Part shown: positions 20,192-29,486 of the stretch, piece by piece
Numbering within the stretch: the stretch's first letter is position 1
How the letters are laid out: each line of letters begins with the position of its first letter
Assembly: GCA_003254885.1 (NCBI GenBank)
Contig: QANT01004106.1
Coordinates: 1 to 45,977 of the forward strand
Source: Purshia tridentata
Lineage: Eukaryota; Streptophyta; Magnoliopsida; Rosales; Rosaceae
DNA length: 45,977 bases
Direction: 5' to 3'
Position numbers and translations under genes: made by a program
Notes under the pieces: model-generated
What the model was told of the DNA's origin: nothing
Seen by the model: the letters and a program-made list of their open reading frames with translations, nothing else
Database searches by the model: none

Positions 20192-22913
20192 TTTTTTGGT
20201 AAATAAATGAATCAATAAAAGGAAAGGAAACTACAAAATACAAAAGGCATACCCCAGGAAACCAATCACTCAACCCAAGAAGGGGAAGCAATGGAACAAC
20301 AAAGACAAGGCCATACAAGCTTAAAAGACACCCCAACTAGCTAGACAGCAGCTAAAACAAGGCTAAACCAAAATTCCTATACAAACCAATTAACAACCAG
20401 GACTGTGGAACCACACTAGGACCACTACTCTCCCAGACACCATTCACTAGGAATATGACACGCCAAAGAGGAGATCGAAGCAAGTCTACACTTGATAGAG
20501 TGCATAATCACCTTCAATAAGGAGAAAGGATTCCTAGCCTCCTTCTTGAAGATGCGATTATTTCTTTCACCCCAAATAGAGTAAACCGCTGTAGCTAAGC
20601 ATAATTTTTTGATAGTGGTCCTTATGTGCTTCCCTTTCCAAGTACCACCAGCCCACATAACCAAAGTAGACCAAGAAGAAGGGGGAACCGTGCTGCCACA
20701 TTTAGTCATTAAGTCCCTCCAAATAATGTTGCTAAACGGGCAATCAAAGAAGAGGTGGTCATGAGATTCTCCTACCCTCTTGCACAAAACACAGATGGTG
20801 TCAACACTAGGTTTATACCTTTGAATGCGGTCAGCAGTGGCAAGTCTCTCCCATATAGCAAGCCAAAGAATGAAGCTCATCCGAGAGATATTGTTGCCAA
20901 ACCATACAAGCTTGTGCCAAGGCACCTTGGGGGAGTTAATTCTCAAGTTATCCCACGTAGATGCAGCAGTATAGAGGCCCGAATAGGATGGGAGCCAAAC
21001 AATAGAGTCATCGGCTGCATTATTAGGATAATAAGGAGGCATGAGTTGCTTAATTTCCAATAAGTCCGGGGAGTTAGAAACTGGCCACTCCCATAAGTTA
21101 TTAGCCACAATGGAGCTCACCATAGTAGTGGCATGAAGGCCCGAGTCATAAATCACACGCCTACCCCAAACAGCAACAATGGGGCCTCTAGGGTGCCAAT
21201 TATCAAACCACAAGGACGTCTTCTCCCCATTTCCAATACGGTGCAATATGAGAGGCCTAGCCAATGATCGAAGCTTGATGATTTTCCTCCAATTCCAAGA
21301 GCATATTTGGGGAGGTTTAACCTCCCAAATATTCTTCCCTTTAAGGTGGTAAGCATGAATCCATCTAGTCCACATATTATCCATACCCACAATGAGCTGC
21401 CAAAGGTGTCTCAACATAAGCTCCTTATTCCAAGTAGGCAGGGATTTGATGCCCAATCCCCCCTCATTCTTAGGTTTTCACACCCATTCCCAACTCACTT
21501 TCGTACCATGGGGGTTGGACTCCATACCCGACCAAAGGAAGGCAAGGATCTTTTGCTCAATTTTGTGGAGAACCGTCTTAGGGAGCATGATATGGCTGGC
21601 CCAGAATATATGCATACTAGATAGGACTGAAATTATGAGTTGAAGCCTCCCCGCATAGGACAAGAACTTGTTCCTCCAAGAATTAATGCGAGCAGCAACA
21701 TTATCGATAAGTTTCATGCAATCCCTAACTCTAAGCTTTGAGGAGATGATAGGGATGCCAAGGTACCTTATGGGGAAGTATCCTCCAACAAAGCCAAGAG
21801 TCTCATGAAGAACATGTTTGAGGTTTGGAGAGACACCCGAGGTGAAGATGTTGCTCTTATTGGGGTTAGCTTTGAGACCTGAGAGCAAGTGGAATTCCTC
21901 CAAGGCTTCCTTTAGAGTGGTGATAGAAGACACATCACCACGGCAAAGCATGATAAGATCATTCGCAAAACATAAATGGGATAGCTTCACCTTCTCACAT
22001 TTCCAATGGTACTTAAAGTGGTGGTTTCGGGCAATCTTTTGAGCAACAATTTGGGAAAGGACCTCCATAGCAATAACGAAGAGATAGGGGGACATAGGAT
22101 CACCTTGGCGAAGACCTCGGGTGCTTGGGAAGAAGCCGGCAAGCTCACCATTCACACAAATGGAGAATCTAGGAGTAGTGATGCACACGTTGATCCATTG
22201 GATGACATTGTTGGGGAACTTAAGGGCAACAAGGGTATGAATAATGAAACTCCAATCCATCATATCATAAGCTTTCATAATGTCCACTTTAAGAGCACAT
22301 CGGGGAGTCTTGCCATTCTTGTGGTAGTCGCGAAACAACTCTTGAGCTAGAAGGATATTGTCCCCTATCCTCCTCCCCGCAACAAAGGCTGTTTGATTGG
22401 GACTAATAATGGAAGGGAGAACCCTTTTAATCCTATTAGCAATCACCTTAGAAATCAACTTGTAGAGAGTGTTACAACATGAAATAGGATGGAAATCCCC
22501 AAGCTTGGTAGCATTGGGCACCTTGGGAATAAGGGTAACCGAAGTAGCATTGCACTCTCTAAGAAGCTGCCCCGTGGTGAAGAACTCCTTAATAGCCAAA
22601 GTCACATCCTCTCCAATGATGTGCCAAGTAGATTGGAAGAAATGACCATTAAACCCATCCGGGCCGGGTGCTTTATTAGGATTCATAGAGAAACACACCT
22701 CTTTGATTTCATCCGAAGAGATCTCTTGGCCAAGGGAGGAAGCTTGCTCATCCGAAATAGAGTGGGGAATTAACCCATGAATGGTGGTTCCGAGATCACT
22801 TCTTACAAGATTGGGGGAGCTCCAAAGCTTTTGGTAGAAGTTGACTACCTCTTCCTTGATGTTATCACTCCCATTAACTACCTCTCCATCCTCCCGAAGA
22901 ATAGAAGTAATTC
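20192..22913 (-). mobile_element. LINE-B: 5'-truncated L1-type LINE nested in CACTA-2
   Basis: This is a 2.7-kb minus-strand LINE copy bounded by the 17-bp duplication. Its 3' end is marked by a short T run and the shared 3' UTR (plus-strand GGTAAATAAATGAAT and AAGGCATACCCCAGG). The 5' end is truncated within ORF2, upstream of the reverse transcriptase, as is usual for L1 insertions. ORF2 is far better preserved than in LINE-A (one stop in about 830 codons), which fits its younger nested position. Confidence 0.94.
20425..22913 (-). pseudogene. LINE-B ORF2 fragment: reverse transcriptase and zf-RVT, catalytic Asp changed
   Basis: One minus-strand frame runs from the truncation at 22913 to the stop at 20425-20427. 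Order: NKAPGPDGFNGHFF, LIPKVPNATKLGDFHPISCC, motif A KVDIMKAYDMMDW, motif B RGLRQGDPMSPYL, motif C, RYLGIPIISSKL, then zf-RVT CVLCKRVGESHDHLFFDC near 20.75 kb and the C-terminal ERNNRIF block. Motif C reads CFANDLIML where active copies have FADD, so the first catalytic aspartate is asparagine. A TGA near 21475, just after VSWEWV, breaks the frame; it resumes at once with KPKNEGGLGIKSLP. The protein would thus be inactive for two independent reasons. The N-terminal endonuclease is missing because of the 5' truncation. Confidence 0.94.
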
Positions 22914-22930
22914 TTAAGCCACATGTTCTT
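22914..22930. repeat. Right target duplication of LINE-B
   Basis: TTAAGCCACATGTTCTT matches 20175-20191 with one substitution. CACTA-2 sequence resumes after it. Confidence 0.93.
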
Positions 22931-24480
22931 ATGGTTTTAGTATGTGCATTTTAGAACTTAGGTGTTCAATAATTTCACAAATGCACATTGTTCTTAATTA
23001 TGTTATTTCATAGTTGAATACTTGAGACACATCTGAGGTACTGGTTTTTATATATATGTTTAATGGCATTTAAGCAAGTTTGAATTTATTGTAGTGGTTG
23101 TTAAGTAAGTGGAAGTCCAAGATGCTCATAAAAGGTGGTGGGGATGAAGATAATGAAACAACCTCACTTGAGTCGAGTAACTTAGTTGTTCTCAAGGTAA
23201 ATCACATATACTATATCTATTTTGCAGAGTATGTTATGATGCACTCTTATATATGCCTTAAGAGGTTGTAATTATATATATATATATATATAAGTGTCTA
23301 GTTTAACCCTATATATATGATGCACTCTTATTCATGATGCACTCTCAAGAATACTGATCAGTGTCAGCTAGTTTAATCATATATTATTCATGTGAGTGAA
23401 TTTTCTTGGACTTGATTTCTAAGTTTATGTTTACATGTAGGTTTTTATACTGTTTAGAATAATCTACTTGTTAGGTATCAACTATTGTAGATCTTTTAGT
23501 AACTCTTTCTTCATATACTCAGGTATGTACTCAAGAAGGAGATAATTGAGGATACGAACCTTGCTTTTGAGTTATTCATGCAGTGAAATTCATCACTCAT
23601 TAACTCACCCTTATTAATTTTGATTTTGCCATTTTAATGTACTGCATTTAGGTTGTTCTCATGCATGATACAAGCTTATGTCATTAAGCTAAAGTCAAAA
23701 TTATAATGTAATATGTTATGCTATATATTTTCAGTGGTCTAATCCAAAGCACAAGCGAGCAGTCACACCCAAGCATAATTTGATAAGGTGCAGGTTCAAT
23801 GGGGATATTTTGTCATCTCAAATTATATGTAGACATATATGTTGGTATGTATGGGGTACATTACATTAGCAATTTTGTGTTATTTAGATGAAGCTATATA
23901 CTGCCAAGCCAATTTTTGTAAAGAAAGAACAAATGCATGCAGATTTTAGAACAATGAACTCAAAGGTTAGGAAAATTGCTACCATACATAGGTTTATTAA
24001 TTTGTTTGAAGGGCTATGGAATTTGACCCTCTCTTAGGAAATAATGTTATTTTATTTGTTTTCAGTGGAGCAATACAAGGATCAAGAAGCGATGCAGTTA
24101 CACTCAAGACCAAATTAATGAATTAAGAGTTGAATGGGCTGACTTTGTTAATTTAGTATAGGGTGATATGTGGTGATTGATGGCTAAATGCTAACTTCAT
24201 GCATTTTTGTGGATATTAATCTAGCTAGAACACTTAGATCCATTAATTAAGATGTCTATATTTTGTAAAAGGGAATGAGAAATTAGGAAACTGCATGCCT
24301 AAGTGCCTAAGTGCCTAAGTGCAGGTTTTGTAAAAGATCTTCAATTGATTTGCCTAGCTTAGATATGTTTGAAAGGGTTATGGATAGAGGTCTCCCTCTA
24401 ATTTTTGTAATATGTAGACAACTTTTGGTCCTTGGAGACTTTTGATATGAAATAAATGTTTATTCTGTGCAGGAAGCAAC
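22931..24480 (+). other. CACTA-2 interior, right half: exon-like pieces of an unidentified gene
   Basis: Most of this stretch is AT-rich and non-coding, but three short plus-strand segments look like exons. (a) 23122-23196 is open from an ATG (MLIKGGGDEDNETTSLESSN) to a donor CTCAAG|GTAAAT. (b) One begins after TTTTCAG at 23735 (WSNPKHKRAVTPKHN). (c) One begins after TTTTCAG at 24066 (WSNTRIKKRCSYTQDQINEL...) and runs to a TAG near 24160. Segments (b) and (c) start alike, with WSN then a basic run, and may be duplicated exons. I do not recognise the protein. A TA microsatellite lies at about 23269-23293. Confidence 0.35.
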
Positions 24481-24499
24481 TAAATAAATATGCAATGGC

Positions 24500-25020
24500 T
24501 AGATGTATATTGACCAAATATCTCAGTTTTCAAAAAAATGCCTGATATAAAAATAAGTGTTATATATCACTAAATTCAAAAAGGATATCGGTTTTTAATA
24601 CTGAAATTATATGAAGAATAGATATCCGTTTTTTTACCATAAATTGATACCAATAATAGTTTCAAAATCAATTCCGAACAAAAGGGGAAAAAAAAAAGGA
24701 ATTGTATAGAGTATTGATACCAGTTCAATTTCTTCAAACTGATGTTTATACTTATATTTATACCGATTACTAATATTAGAACACATATAATTAAAATTTA
24801 AGATATCAGTTTTAGGTGATATACTGATATAATAAATTAAATATATATCGATTTTTTATTTTTCTCCATTCCAGAATAAATAAACTCATTATTTAATATC
24901 GAATTTAGATGAAAAACTGATGTTAAATATACATGAGATATCAGTTTAAAACCAATATCTAAACTATGACCTTTTATATCATGCAATCCTATCTTGAAAT
25001 TTTTACCCATTAGATATTGG
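24500..25020 (+). repeat. Right subterminal repeat region of CACTA-2
   Basis: At least eight variants of GATATCAGTTTT in either orientation are packed into 500 bp: GATATCGGTTTTT near 24585, GATATCCGTTTTTT near 24622, GATACCAGTTC near 24715, AAACTGATGTTTATAC near 24737, GATATCAGTTTTAGG near 24803, AAAAACTGATGTT near 24912 and GATATCAGTTTAAAACC near 24940. This mirrors the left subterminal block and supports a CACTA identity. Confidence 0.78.
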
Positions 25021-25056
25021 TAAATTACTGATATATATGAGCTTTTTGTAGTAGTG
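25021..25056 (-). repeat. Right terminal inverted repeat of CACTA-2
   Basis: This ends GAGCTTTTTGTAGTAGTG and is the inverted partner of 15237-15274. The GCA duplication follows at 25057-25059. Confidence 0.93.
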
Positions 25057-25734
25057 GCAAATAGGAGGGAGGAATTCAACACAAGATTTATTGAATTTGG
25101 TACACCAAGCATTATTAACCAAAATTCTATCCAACTTCTTAGAAATAGACTTTGTAGTGGTTTGCTTATCATTCCAAGTGAACATAAGGTCAGTAAATTG
25201 AAGATCATCAAGCTTAGCCCTTTGGATAATGCTATCAAACTCCTTCATGGCACAAGTCATCCTACCATTATAATCAACCACCTCATTAGTACATCTACAC
25301 ACATTGAAGTCCCAAAGAACAACCCAAGGCTGATTGCAAACCATTCTAGCAAGAGAGAGGAAGTTCCTCCACAAATCTGAACAACAATTAACATCATTAG
25401 AGCCATAAACAAAGGAAGCTAAGAGATCAATATTGGATTCAATATGGTGCACCCTTGTATTAATGACCTGATCCGTTTCCTCCATCTTAAAAACACTAAA
25501 AATGAGAGGATTCCAAGCAATCCAAATTCTGCCACCCCTATGAGAATTGTAATTATCAATCACATTCCAATCCTTAAAAATATTATTTGCCTCTTTGTCC
25601 TTATTATTTCCATGCACTCTAGTCTCCACAAGGCCAATAAGAGATAAACCATTGTCCTTAATAAGTTTCCTAACATCAGCTTGTTTAGGGGAGGAGTTTA
25701 AACCCCTAACATTCCAACAAACAAATTTGATCAT
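25057..25734 (-). pseudogene. LINE-A ORF2, N-terminal APE-type endonuclease (cut by CACTA-2)
   Basis: The ORF2 start codon at 25732-25734 shares its A with the ORF1 stop (TAATG). The product begins MIKFVCWNVRGLN. Endonuclease motifs follow in order: N in CWN, E in GLVETRVHG, YGSND, GDFN-like (here WDFNVCR, the glycine-aspartate pair altered to W-D), LDDLQFTDLMFTWND and SKKLDRILVN. The frame is open for 226 codons until FLPPIC, where CACTA-2 is inserted; SDHSPC continues on the far side at 15236. Apart from the insertion this segment has no stop or frameshift, in contrast to the 3' part. Confidence 0.93.
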
Positions 25735-27629
25735 TAAGAAGAATTGGAGGAGGTACCTAGGCTGGATTTGCCCTTCTTAGCCGACTTCTTCTTAACTTTC
25801 TACTTTTCCTTCTTGGAAGAAGATTTTCCAGCCCCCAACGTGGCTCCATCAATATTCTTCCATAACAGTATACTAGGCCAAAGACACCTATCAGGGGAAG
25901 CTGTGTTAGGTTGTTAGGTTCACTATCACTCTCTGAATTCTCAACATCAAGAGCATGGAAAGGAGTTGAGAGAGTTAATCAAGGGGGCTGGAGATGGTGG
26001 TTCACACTCCAAATGAACCACACTCGACTTGGAATTCCTCTCAAAATTGCACACAGCACTAATAACCTTAATCGGGTTGATGATTTTAGGCCAGCCATGC
26101 TTCTCCACATTTTTACCACTAAATCTATTCTCAATGACACTATTGGCATCATGTTCCTCATTTGAGTGAGAGAGCTCATTTCCCGTTTTCTTTTTGACCC
26201 ACATCATAGGTTTGGAATCTGTTTTACAGCTTCCCACAGTGTGCCCAAAGGATTTACAAAGAGTGCAAATTTTAGGTCTCACCAACATGCTACACCAAAT
26301 CAAATGAGTCAATTAACTCACTATTAGCATCTACCTCAACACAAACTCCAGTAGAAGAAATTCTTTTGCGATTTTTAGTAAGCCCATCAGCATAGAGTGG
26401 TCTTCCCACAGCATTAGCAATGTAGCTTAACCTTGTGGCAATCCAATATTCGTGAGGGATGTTGTAGCGCTTGACCCATAAGGGAATCTTGGAGTGGGAC
26501 TCTTTAGTGAGGGATAGACCTGGCTGCCATCTTTTGAGAAATAGAGGCTTCCCGATAAAAAGCCAAGGTCCAGCTTCAAGAATCATGGAGCAAGATTCAT
26601 CCTTATTGAACTTAAAAAAATAAAAGCCATTATCATTGGCTAGAACCTCAAGTAAGCCTTTGCTGCCCCAAATCTTGTGAGCAAGAGTGTTAATGCCTAA
26701 GAAAGGGAGCTTTTTTTTCCACCATGTAGCCAACTAGACAATTTTCCCAAATTTTGTAACCCTCAAGAGCCACTTCAAGTGGAGGAGAAACCACCATTCT
26801 ACCACCATCAGAGGAGGGTTGATGGAAATTGAGTTTCATGGGGGTGTGGGGAAGGTTCCCATTTCCTAGGGCTGCTTGGCAGTAGTTTAGGGGTTTAGGT
26901 GGCTAGAAATAGGTAGCTTCATTTGAAATTTTAGCCTCAGCATGGCTAGCTTACACCCCCAAATTAGGAAAGATTCCCTTTGTCACATGTGAAGCCTTAG
27001 AAAGCTCCTGATCAGAAGTGATGGTGACCAGCTGTTCATGGGGGGAAGGACATACATTTGGGCATGTGCCCATCAGTTCATGCAAAGTCAAACCCATGTG
27101 GGCAGCATTACTTGTACTAGTGGACAAAACAGAAGCACAATCTGTGCTAGTAACCATTGGATAAAGAGGGAAGCTGGGTTTCTAAACGTAGGGAAGAGCT
27201 TGAGACCCCCCATGGGCAGAAGAAGAAGGTAACAGCTCCATTCCTTGTTTAAGTTAGCCACTAGATGTGAACAAAAACTTTGATGGAGCCTCAAGGGAAG
27301 GCATATCTTCCTTGTAAGTCGAAGCTAGCTTCACTTCCATAGTTTTCACACCACTCTTTCCCATCTCAAAACTGGGATCAAAGCTTCTATACTTGGACAG
27401 ACAATTGTGGTTAGTTACTTTTGCCATTTCCAAACCAAGCATAGGTTGAGAAAGCATAGGAGGCTCTTGCAAGCATGGTTCTAGAGGGTGGGGGAAGGGG
27501 TAAGGGAGAGGAAAGATGCAGATTCAAAGTTTGTGGGGTAGGAAGGGGTAAAGAGAAAGAAGAGGATGATTTCAAGGGCTGAGGGGTTTTTTGAGAAGGT
27601 GGTTGTGTAGGGGAAGAAGAGGGAGACAT
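25734..27629 (-). pseudogene. LINE-A ORF1: DUF4283 and CCHC zinc-knuckle RNA-binding protein
   Basis: Plant L1 ORF1 proteins bind the element RNA. An N-terminal Ser/Pro-rich stretch opens at 27629 (MSPSSSPTQPPSQKTP). After about 300 codons with several frame changes comes a DUF4283-like domain at 26733-26290, with LPFLGINTLAHKIWGSKGLL, EAGPWLFIGKPLFLKRW, PLWVKRYNIPHEYW and IANAVGRPLYADGLT. The CCHC knuckle CTLCKSFGHTVGSC lies at about 26.25 kb, in a frame shifted from the domain. A Lys-rich tail (VKKKSAKKGK) ends in a TAA whose last A starts ORF2. Frameshifts and a stop in the Lys-rich tail make it non-functional. Confidence 0.85.
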
Positions 27630-27745
27630 TTTAGTAGCTAAAAGGTGTAAGATGGTGGTTGAAATGAAGGAAAAAGGGGGCTGGATGTTTGGTTTTTGGT
27701 AGGGGCAGCAGCCAGAATTCTAGAGAGAAGGGAAAGCATCTCTCT

Positions 27746-28808
27746 CGGCTTGAAAACAGAATGATTCTGTGTTCTTAGACACTGAAGTTGTACTTTGAGC
27801 TAGTATGGCCATCATATCTTCTAAATACGTATTTCTTGGTTCAGTATGGGACACGGTGCTTGGCCTCAACTCGCTCTCTACTTAGATATGCAATCTCCTA
27901 CGGTTGCCCTTTGAATTTATTGGTCATCATCACTTGCATCATTTGCTTGAGTTCAGCGACTTCAGTCTCCACCTTATTCATTTTCTCTGCTTCTCTTTTT
28001 CTACTTCCTAGTTTGAAATTTAGAGCCAGTGTGTCAAATAAAGCCTGTGCTTCTTCGAAAGTCTTTTCTTTGAGTGCTCCACCACAGGTCATGTCGATCA
28101 TTATGCGTTCTTGCTCTTGTAACCCTTCATAAAAATACTCAATTAACATCCATGGAGCAAACTGATGATGTGTGCACGAATTAAGAAACTCTTGGTATCT
28201 TTCCCAGCTCTCGGCAAAGGTTTCCTCCTCAGTTTGAGTGAATCCTAGAATTTGCTTCCTTATTGTCATGGTCTTGCTAGCTGGATAGAACTTCTTGAGG
28301 AACATGGATACCAAATCCTCCCATGAGTCAATTGATGCTATCTGCAAAGAGTACAGCCAACTTTTAGTTTTTTCTTTAAGAGAACATTCTTAACTTCCTT
28401 TGCTCAGTACTTAAGCCCTTCAGTTTGCCAATCTCAAAAATTGCGTGGAATTTCTTCAAGTGCAAATATGGATCTTCTCCTTTATGGGCATAATAGATAG
28501 GTAGTAATTTAATTATCCCACTTTGAATTTCAAATTGCTCGGCCTCCACTTGAGGATAGGCTATGCTTGTGGGCTGCACCAACAATGTTGGGGGTAGAAA
28601 AATCACTTAAAGGCCTTACATCTTGCGATTGTTCCAACTCCTCTTCTCCATCTTCATTCTCGGCTGAAGGCATAGTTTTGACTATAGTTCGAGTGCGTTT
28701 CTGAGTGATCCTAGGTAAACCTTTGGTACCACTTATCATCATCTCAACTTCTCCATGAGTAATGGGAGTGACTTTGGAACTAGATCCCTCCATTTTTCCT
28801 AGAAACAA
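27746..28808 (-). pseudogene. Athila-like Ty3/gypsy Gag, frameshifted and 3'-truncated
   Basis: Gag builds the retrotransposon virus-like particle. The start is probably the ATG at about 28793 (MEGSSSKVTPITHG) and an acidic N-terminus follows. A frame change near 28560 leads to AEQFEIQSGIIKLLP and KGEDPYLHLKKFHAIFEI, and a second near 28383 leads to SLKEKTKSWLYSLQ. The Retrotrans_gag core (SWEDLVSMFLKKFYPASKT, TFAESWERYQEFLNSC, YFYEGLQEQERIMIDMTCGGAL) then runs to a TAG near 27896. Gag-like sequence (MMAILAQSTTSV) continues in another frame up to 27749, where LINE-A begins. No protease, RT or integrase of this element is in the window. Confidence 0.86.
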
Positions 28809-28908
28809 AGAGAAATCAGAATCCTAAAACAAAACCAAAAATAAAACGAAAACTTATTTACAATGATTTAATTGGAAATATTTAGACTAGTAATCAACAC
28901 CAATAACA

Positions 28909-28928
28909 CTTCCCCAGCAATTGCGCCA
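28909..28928 (-). promoter_or_regulatory. Primer-binding site of the Athila-like element
   Basis: On the minus strand this reads TGGCGCAATTGCTGGGGAAG, close to the TGGCGCCGTTGCCGGGGA site common in plant gypsy elements and thought to pair with a tRNA 3' end. It lies about 110 bp upstream of gag in the same orientation, between the LTR remnant and the gag start. Confidence 0.75.
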
Positions 28929-28936
28929 AAAACTTG

Positions 28937-29080
28937 TTGTATGTTTTATTAGAGCAAAAATAATGTGTTAGAATGAGAGCTCTAATTTACTAGCAAGTGC
29001 ACGAGTCGCGAAGTAGCAAGACATGCAAGCATGAGGTCGATCCCTCAGAGAAGAGTATTGATGCAAGAACTACTATTCTA
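28937..29080 (-). mobile_element. 3' end of an LTR of the Athila-like element (fragment)
   Basis: Sequence immediately upstream of the primer-binding site must be LTR. On the minus strand it ends ...ACATACAACA just before the site. It contains the words CTAGCAAGTGCACGAGTCG and GAGGTCGATCCCTCAGAG (plus strand), of a kind I associate with plant LTRs. The other LTR boundary is not visible; sequence changes character by about 29080. Confidence 0.5.
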
Positions 29081-29486
29081 GCAAGGTAGGCTACTCAAAG
29101 GCAGTGAAGACCTTGTGGGTCGTACTCGAAGGTTTCAGAGTTAGTTACGAGAAGAACACGACAAGCTTGTTGCCGCTAGTTCTTTAGTTAAGGCTTACGT
29201 GGTTGCTTGCTTGCTTGTTTGTGTTTGTGCTCAGTTTGTTTTTCAGAAAGCTTTGAAAAGCAGTTTTAGTTTTGAAAAAGGGTTTTGGTTTTAAAAGAAA
29301 AAGGGGTTTCAGTTTTGAAAAAGGTTTCGGTTTTAAAGGAAAAAGTTTGAAAGAGTTTTCAGTTTGGACTTGTGCGTTTGTACTTGCTTGTTGCTTGTGT
29401 TGTTTGCTAGTGACTGTGTAGAGTCACTTCTCTTGTTACTTTCCCTTGGGAATTTCGAGGACAAAATTCTTTTAAGGGGGGTAGTT
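29081..29486 (+). mobile_element. Internal tail of a gypsy element: end of pol and polypurine tract
   Basis: The last 45 bp look like the C-terminal end of a gypsy polyprotein (EFRGQNSFKGGSL, with the stop overlapping the LTR start). They include the polypurine run AAGGGGGG at 29474-29481, directly before TGTAACACCCC. The preceding 350 bp are T/G-rich with repeats of GTTTTGAAAAAGG and show no chromodomain or integrase. The internal region is therefore heavily deleted. Confidence 0.6.

Larger units (their letters stand above)
15237..25056. mobile_element. CACTA-2: 9.8-kb CACTA element nested in LINE-A
   Basis: The ends are inverted repeats: the left begins CACTACTACAAAA at 15237 and the right ends TTTTTGTAGTAGTG at 25056. 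Similarity extends about 36 bp (CACTACTACAAAA, AGCTCATA, ATATCA) with one indel and a few mismatches. The 3-bp GCA duplication is perfect. Both ends carry clusters of the word AAAACTGATATC or its complement. Subtracting the solo LTR and LINE-B leaves an element of about 4.9 kb. No TNP2-type transposase is recognisable in that remainder, so it is probably non-autonomous and mobilised in trans. The interior holds a GC-rich leader-like segment and several exon-like pieces of an unidentified plus-strand gene. Confidence 0.93.
25057..27745 (-). mobile_element. LINE-A, 5' part (ORF1 and start of ORF2)
   Basis: This is the 5' half of the LINE interrupted by CACTA-2. Its 5' end (minus-strand AGAGAGATGCTTTCCCTTCT near 27745) resembles the starts of LINE-C and LINE-D, so LINE-A is essentially full length. 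Order from the 5' end: a leader of about 115 bp, ORF1 (27629 to 25734), then ORF2. Beyond 27745 the sequence is a gypsy gag in the same orientation, not satellite. Confidence 0.9.

Noticed and set aside
23269-23293. TA dinucleotide microsatellite
   Set aside because: A short simple repeat common in AT-rich plant DNA, with no further significance visible.
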